The position numbers were made by a program, and so were the translations under genes. This document shows, piece by piece, positions 62,157 through 64,000 of a stretch of 64,000 nt of DNA. Source of the DNA: CAIVVT01 sp963757265 (GTDB taxonomy: Bacteria; Acidobacteriota; Terriglobia; Bryobacterales; Bryobacteraceae); the NCBI GenBank assembly GCA_963757265.1, contig CAVWRA010000006.1, forward strand, positions 2,790,001 through 2,854,000, read 5' to 3'. The notes below the pieces were generated by a model. It saw nothing but the letters and a program-made list of their open reading frames with translations, was not told where the DNA came from and did not search any database. Position 1 is the first letter of the stretch. Each line of letters begins with the position of its first letter.

Positions 62157-62546
62157 TCACTTCAGATTGTGCACCACCGCGCCGAGCAACACGACGATCC
62201 ATCCCGAAATCACAGCGCCACGCGCCATGCGCACCCGTTTGGCGTCGTCCAGGCCGTCGCGCCCAAGGAGCAGCGCCACCGTGATCACGTGCAACCCCAG
62301 CAGGATCTTGATGCCGATCAGAACGTGCCACAGGAGCGGCGCGCCGAGCATCTTCTGAACGAACTGCCAGGCGCCGCTCAGGAGCAGCGCCAGCGCGCCC
62401 GCGGCCAGCCAGCGGCGGTACTTGTCGACCGCACGCAGGCCCGAAATCTGTGCCCGAAAGAGGCCGCCGAGCACCGTGATCGCGCCGGCGATGTGCGCAA
62501 AGCGCAACAGCGTATTCAAGGCAAGAGTGAAATCCCTCACAACCAT
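62157..62546 (-). CDS. Four-helix membrane protein
   Basis: A 129-residue integral membrane protein with four predicted helices: LLRFAHIAGAITVLGGLF, WLAAGALALLLSGAWQFV, HVLIGIKILLGLHVITVALL and GAVISGWIVVLLGAVVH. The helix-1 and helix-3 histidines resemble small haem-linked or DUF-type membrane proteins, but I cannot name the family. It is 22 bp upstream of ygfZ on the same strand, so the two form an operon. Confidence 0.7.
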   Translation of the reverse strand: MVVRDFTLALNTLLRFAHIAGAITVLGGLFRAQISGLRAVDKYRRWLAAGALALLLSGAWQFVQKMLGAPLLWHVLIGIKILLGLHVITVALLLGRDGLDDAKRVRMARGAVISGWIVVLLGAVVHNLK

Positions 62547-62559
62547 TTATGATGATCGA

Positions 62560-63192
62560 ATGATCCACGAGATTCTGACGGTCGGCGCGCTGCAATGCAA
62601 TTGTTCCATCTTCGGAGACGAGGCGACGCGCGAGGGGGTCGTCATCGACCCCGGCGACGGTTTGGACGTGGCGCGCGTGCTGGCGGTGTTGGCCAGGCAC
62701 GGGCTGCGGCTGAAGGCGATCGTGATTACGCACGCGCATATTGACCATATTGGAGGCGCGGCGAAGCTGAAGGCCGCCACGGGCGCGCCGGTTTACATGA
62801 ACGCCGCGGACCAGGCGTTGTACGACCATCTGGACATGCAGGCCTCCTGGATCGGTCTGCCGGCGCCAGAAACGACGGCCATCGACTGCCCGGCGCGCGA
62901 CGGCGACACGCTGCTGTGCGGCGCGACCGAGCTGCAAATCCTGCACACGCCCGGCCACACGCAGGGCAGCGTGTGCGTGCTCGTGAGGGCCGAAAACAAG
63001 CTGATCGCCGGCGACACGCTGTTCCGCGACTCGATCGGGCGCACGGACCTGCCGGGTGGCGATTCGCGGCAATTGCTGCGCTCGATCCACACACGGCTGC
63101 TCACACTCGACGAGGGGATCGAGGTCTTTCCCGGCCACGGCCCGGCGACCACGATCGGGCGCGAAAAGGAAGTCAACCCGTTCCTGCGCTGA
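62560..63192 (+). CDS. Metallo-beta-lactamase-fold hydrolase (glyoxalase II-like)
   Basis: About 210 residues from the ATG at 62560. The start MIHEILTVGALQCNCSIFGD is typical of YcbL/glyoxalase II-like proteins. The zinc motif is IVITHAHIDHIGGAAKL (~57), followed by HTPGHTQGSVCVLV (~128), IAGDTLFRDSIGRTDLPGG (~150) and VFPGHGPATTIGREKEVNPF. It would hydrolyse thioesters such as lactoylglutathione-like substrates. The gene is divergent from the four-helix membrane protein; both starts lie within a dozen bases, so they share a very short intergenic promoter space or overlapping leaders. Confidence 0.9.
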   Translation: MIHEILTVGALQCNCSIFGDEATREGVVIDPGDGLDVARVLAVLARHGLRLKAIVITHAHIDHIGGAAKLKAATGAPVYMNAADQALYDHLDMQASWIGLPAPETTAIDCPARDGDTLLCGATELQILHTPGHTQGSVCVLVRAENKLIAGDTLFRDSIGRTDLPGGDSRQLLRSIHTRLLTLDEGIEVFPGHGPATTIGREKEVNPFLR

Positions 63193-63385
63193 GGCGCACG
63201 GGATGCCCTTTTCAGCATCCTGCCGGGTGGCGATGAGGGTTCGAACGGCCGGCCGCCGGTCGAGGAGCACTGCTGAGCCGTCAAGCCCGTTGTCCAGGTT
63301 GCGCGGGTTGAAAACCGGGCTGCCCCTCGACATGGTAGTAACCTCTCGGCTGTTCCTTTCATCTACTAAATCGTAAGGATTGACT

Positions 63386-63700
63386 ATGGACGTTCGGATC
63401 CGAGTTCAACACTGGGTCATCTGGTGGCTGTACACAGGCGTGGCGCTGGGTGTGATCGCCATCGGAAACATTCTGGGCCGGGATCTGAGCCGCGGGCAGA
63501 TCAAGATTATCCTCTTCCTGGGGGTGATTTTCTGGGTGCTGGGGGGCATGGTGTGTTACGCACTGCAAGCCGTTCACTTCGAGCATCCGAGTCCGCCGCT
63601 CGAGCAAGCGCCAAGAGGCGCACCCGAAAAAGAATGGCACGCCGCTTCCGATTTCCTGCTGCCCGGGGGTGGCAAGAGCGTTCTGCCGCCCAGATACTGA
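63386..63700 (+). CDS. Small two-helix membrane protein
   Basis: About 104 residues with two membrane helices (WVIWWLYTGVALGVIAIGNI and IKIILFLGVIFWVLGGMVCY) joined by a short loop (LGRDLSRGQ), then a soluble tail ending SVLPPRY. No named family. The gene is preceded by AAGGA at good spacing and stands alone after a ~190-bp gap. Confidence 0.65.
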   Translation: MDVRIRVQHWVIWWLYTGVALGVIAIGNILGRDLSRGQIKIILFLGVIFWVLGGMVCYALQAVHFEHPSPPLEQAPRGAPEKEWHAASDFLLPGGGKSVLPPRY

Positions 63701-63874
63701 AGGCCGGCGGCTGCGTGCGGGCGCGGATGATCGCGGAGGGCGAGTGCGACCGGCGACTGGCTGACGCCGGTTTCTGAGATTGCGGATACCGCAGGCCGGC
63801 GAGAACGGCCTCGCGCGGACGGAGACGTCGGTCCTAGCACTGGCACGCTGCGACGCAGATGCCCCGAAACCGGC

Positions 63875-64000
63875 CTAGGCCTTGAATAAGGAACCTGGAT
63901 TGTCCTTCACGACGAGGCCCTCGCCGTGGCCGCCGAGATCGAGCATCAATTGCCGGATGGCGCCTTTGTGGAGGACGTTCTGGCTGATGGCGCAGTCCTC
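63875..64000 (-). CDS. C-terminal end of an unidentified protein
   Basis: The last 41 codons of a minus-strand gene entering from the right: EDCAISQNVLHKGAIRQLML, then DLGGHGEGLVVKDNPGSLFK and A before a TAG at 63877-63875. It has a clean protein-like composition, but there is too little sequence to name a family. Confidence 0.6.
   Translation of the reverse strand, partial: EDCAISQNVLHKGAIRQLMLDLGGHGEGLVVKDNPGSLFKA

Noticed and set aside
62122..63333. Minus-strand 403-residue open frame opposite the MBL hydrolase
   Set aside because: Mostly antisense to the MBL gene and unlike any family. The first ~45 codons (MSRGSPVFNPRNLDNG) do have a possible ribosome-binding site, but that is too little to call a gene.

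Overview
The window looks like chromosomal DNA of an Acidobacteriota member close to Solibacter/Bryobacter. Supporting features are a large secreted protein ending in the Solibacter-type C-terminal domain (TIGR03437), an Oar-like TonB-dependent receptor with an N-terminal carboxypeptidase-regulatory domain, a CRTAC1/ASPIC-UnbV protein beside a TPR protein, secreted dockerin/fibronectin proteins and a selenocysteine tRNA. The genus is an inference; no marker gene such as rRNA is present.
Region 1 (1-9.8 kb, mostly minus strand) is a polysaccharide biosynthesis operon. Read in its own direction it runs: NusG-paralog antiterminator, ribbon-helix-helix protein, initiating sugar-phosphate transferase, 3-dehydrogenase, N-acyltransferase and aminotransferase (a WlbA/B/C-like set for a di-N-acetylated sugar), an FrhB-like iron-sulfur protein, a NodB-type deacetylase and a family 2 glycosyltransferase. 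The leader of the antiterminator gene carries a sequence matching the RfaH ops element, and that leader is duplicated upstream. A second initiating transferase further upstream is frameshifted.
Region 2 (10-17 kb) encodes secreted surface proteins: a cohesin-like giant protein with four near-identical 285-bp repeats, and two dockerin-FN3 proteins.
Region 3 (15-34 kb) is a gene graveyard. It has degenerate IS5, IS481, IS630, IS66 and integrase-type transposases, and truncated or frameshifted genes (SMP-30, helicase, PIN-like toxin, EamA, GH99-like, TGS GTPase, patatin). A few apparently intact genes sit among them: HigB/HigA, ThuA, a beta-helix protein, and a McrA-head/unknown pair.
Region 4 (33.5-42 kb) is a nutrient-uptake locus: CRTAC1 protein, TPR protein, TonB receptor and a SorC-family regulator. 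Matching palindromes lie before the receptor gene and at the regulator start.
Region 5 (42.4-57.7 kb) is an integrated element next to selC (tRNA-Sec). It has a tyrosine integrase at each end, HTH proteins, a P4/D5-type primase-helicase with a decayed second copy, duplicated structured DNA with iteron-like repeats, and a coupled operon of unrecognised proteins.
Region 6 (57.8-64 kb) returns to ordinary core genes: S10 carboxypeptidase, PHP phosphoesterase, YgfZ, metallo-beta-lactamase hydrolase and small membrane proteins.
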